Positions 62,162 to 64,000 of a stretch of DNA of 64,000 nt are shown one piece after another. A model generated the notes under the pieces. The model saw only the letters and a program-made list of their open reading frames with translations, had not been told where the DNA came from and searched no databases. The position numbers and the translations under genes were made by a program. Origin of the DNA: Campylobacter curvus (lineage in GTDB: Bacteria > Campylobacterota > Campylobacteria > Campylobacterales > Campylobacteraceae); assembly GCF_013372125.1 (NCBI RefSeq), contig NZ_CP053826.1:372001-436000 (forward strand), in the 5' to 3' direction. How positions within the stretch are numbered: position 1 is the first letter of the stretch; every line of letters starts with the position of its first letter.

Positions 62162-64000
62162 GTGGATAATCAAGCCTTAAATTTAGATTTTCGCTCATCA
62201 AAGCAAATTTTAGTTTTTATCTTGCTAGCTTATTTATTCGGCGTTATATGCCGTTTTTACTGGGTGTATTGGGCTAGCGGGATAGAGCAATTTCATTTTA
62301 ACGGCGAATTCATAACTAACACGAACGATGGCTTTTATAACGCCGAAGGTGCGCGCGATATGCTCGCTGGCTTTCATCAGCCAAACGACCTTAGCCCGTA
62401 TGGCGGCTCGATACCGACATTCACTTTTATCTTGGCTAAAATTTTGCCGTTTAAATTTGAAAGTATCATCTTTTATATGAGTGTATTTTTAAGCCCACTC
62501 ATCGTCCTGCCTATCATCTTGATCGCTCGCGAATACAAAATTACAAATGCCGGCATTGTAGCGGCTTTGATCGCCTCTATACTTCCGGGATATTATATAA
62601 GGACGCTTGCGGGGTATTACGATAGCGATATGCTGAATGTGACTTTGTCACTACTTGTGGTGTGGGCGCTCATAAGGCTAGTCGATAAAAAAAGTCAAAA
62701 TTTCATCCTGCCTGCAGTATTTATGCTCGTTTACGACTGGTGGTATCAAAGCTCTTATTCGCTAAATTTAGCTTTGATCGTTATGTTTTTGCTTTATACG
62801 CTCGTATTTGATAGGAAAAACGAGACAAACTATAAAGCTATGATCTTTATGCTGATGGCTATTATAGATTTTGACGCTTATAGTGCGGATGCTATCATAA
62901 ATTTCATTTTTATTTTAAAGGCGGCGATGATAGGTTCGCTTTATGTTTTGATGTGTTTGAAGCCTCAAATGTTTGGCAAAAAGATGCTTTTTTGCCTCGG
63001 AGCTTTTATGGTTGCTTTGTTTGCGGCTTTTGGCGGATTTAGCTCTGTATCCAGTAAATTGCATTTTTATCTCGTAAAACAAGCTAGCGAACTAAACGAT
63101 ACGTTTTATTTTCTCAATGTCAGTAAAACGATAGCGGAGGTTAAAAACACCAGTATTAGCCTCTTTGCCGTAAATGTCGGCGGGCATATCGTGGTATTTG
63201 CGCTATCTTGTATCGGTATAGTCTTGATGCTGGTGAAATTTCGCTCGTTTTGGCTTGTCATGCCTATGCTTGCGCTTGGCTGTCTGGCCTTTGTGGGCGG
63301 AGGCAGGTTTAGTATGTATCTTACGCCTATAACGGCGCTTGGCTTTGGTTATTTTTTATATTTTGCGCTGAATTTATTTCAGATACGAGCTTGGTTGAAG
63401 GGCGCGTTGTTTTGGGTATGCGCTTGCTTGGCGCTTGTACCAAATTTAGAGTATATTTACCGCTACCATATACCTACACTACTTGGAAATAGCGCCATAA
63501 GTGCGCTTGATCTGCTTAAAACGAAAGCTAGCAGAGAGGACTATGTCCTGTCGTGGTGGGATTATGGCTATTTGATCAAGTATTATGCCGATGTCAAAAC
63601 GCTGAGCGATCCGGGGAGGCAATCAGGCACATACAGCTTTCTAACGAGCTTTGCGCTTAGCCAAGATCAAGCCAGCTCCGCAAATATGGCACGTCTTGAC
63701 GTGGAGTATAGTGAAAGGCAGTTTGATGAGAAATTTAGGCTTGGTCTGTCTCAGATACTAAAGGACTACAACCAAACGGATGTCAATAAATTTTTAAATT
63801 CACTAGAAGATAAAAATTTCAAACTTCCTCCAAAGACTAGAGAAATTTACTACTATCTTTTGCCGGAGATGGTAAATATCCTTCCTGAGATCCTTAGCTT
63901 TTCGATGCTTGATATAACGACCGGAAAAGAGTTTGAAAAGCCGCTCATTTATATCGGTTTTCCGTTTTCGTCCGATGAAAAGGGTTTAAATATAGGAGAG
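62162..64000 (+). CDS. pglB: Oligosaccharyltransferase PglB (STT3), 3' end beyond the window
   Basis: Transfers a lipid-linked glycan to Asn in D/E-x-N-x-S/T sites in the periplasm. 613 residues are present and C. jejuni PglB has about 713, so roughly 100 are missing. About thirteen N-terminal helices are seen, with the loop-1 catalytic Asp in TNTNDGFYNAEGARD. The WWDYGY motif lies at residues 465-470 (C. jejuni has it near 457). The start is GTG 62162 with AAGGAAA upstream; the nearby ATG at 62160 gives only a short frame. No stop is reached before the window end. It opens the pgl region. Confidence 0.95.
   Translation, partial: MDNQALNLDFRSSKQILVFILLAYLFGVICRFYWVYWASGIEQFHFNGEFITNTNDGFYNAEGARDMLAGFHQPNDLSPYGGSIPTFTFILAKILPFKFESIIFYMSVFLSPLIVLPIILIAREYKITNAGIVAALIASILPGYYIRTLAGYYDSDMLNVTLSLLVVWALIRLVDKKSQNFILPAVFMLVYDWWYQSSYSLNLALIVMFLLYTLVFDRKNETNYKAMIFMLMAIIDFDAYSADAIINFIFILKAAMIGSLYVLMCLKPQMFGKKMLFCLGAFMVALFAAFGGFSSVSSKLHFYLVKQASELNDTFYFLNVSKTIAEVKNTSISLFAVNVGGHIVVFALSCIGIVLMLVKFRSFWLVMPMLALGCLAFVGGGRFSMYLTPITALGFGYFLYFALNLFQIRAWLKGALFWVCACLALVPNLEYIYRYHIPTLLGNSAISALDLLKTKASREDYVLSWWDYGYLIKYYADVKTLSDPGRQSGTYSFLTSFALSQDQASSANMARLDVEYSERQFDEKFRLGLSQILKDYNQTDVNKFLNSLEDKNFKLPPKTREIYYYLLPEMVNILPEILSFSMLDITTGKEFEKPLIYIGFPFSSDEKGLNIGE

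Overview
The window is a Campylobacter chromosome segment (Campylobacterota). The gene order follows blocks I know from C. jejuni: mraY-murD/gpmI/fabG-acpP-fabF-accA; rpsB-tsf-ABC-fliR-acidic protein-gmk-tatA-argS; nadD+rsfS/gapA-pgk-tpiA-fabI; and waaC-htrB LOS locus/exonuclease/epimerases/pglB. The GC-rich codon use, the ecotin gene and the large molybdoenzyme operon fit an oral, non-jejuni species (rectus/showae/curvus type) better than C. jejuni. That species-level guess is inference.

Layout. 1-1.6 kb: small membrane protein, YhbP-like flavin protein, luxS. 1.9-8.3 kb: a respiratory operon joining a Dba/DsbI disulfide system, with the C-terminal propeller of DsbI as a separate gene, to a Tat-exported molybdopterin oxidoreductase with FeS subunit, TorD-type chaperone and NrfD-type anchor. 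8.4-10.3 kb: two unrecognised genes beside tRNA-Phe. 10.5-17.9 kb: cell wall, glycolysis and fatty-acid synthesis. 17.9-18.2 kb: a MITE-like element with an 8-bp target duplication. 18.2-21.2 kb: ribE, pgeF and small or exported proteins. 21.2-31.3 kb: translation, flagellar export, Tat, argS, a YeiH-type permease and a metallopeptidase. 31.3-36.2 kb: fused nadD-rsfS and the gapA-pgk-tpiA-fabI cluster. 36.4-38.9 kb: old-yellow-enzyme and malate:quinone oxidoreductase. 38.9-42.8 kb: tonB-exbD-exbB divergent from a TonB-dependent receptor switched OFF by a G10 tract. 43.0-55.1 kb: LOS core/lipid A cluster with an AT-rich interior. 55.1-64 kb: exonuclease, UDP-sugar epimerases and dehydrogenases, a periplasmic ATP-dependent DNA ligase, ecotin, and the start of pglB, the oligosaccharyltransferase of N-glycosylation, cut by the window end.

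The genes serve three connected themes: anaerobic respiration with its export and disulfide machinery; core metabolism; and surface construction (LOS, UDP-uronates, N-glycan transfer) together with iron uptake under probable Fur and phase-variation control. Non-coding structure is notable: a MITE, two related long imperfect palindromes downstream of gpmI and tpiA, a hairpin between mraY and murD, a structured rpsB leader, and a palindrome-rich spacer downstream of the phase-variable receptor.
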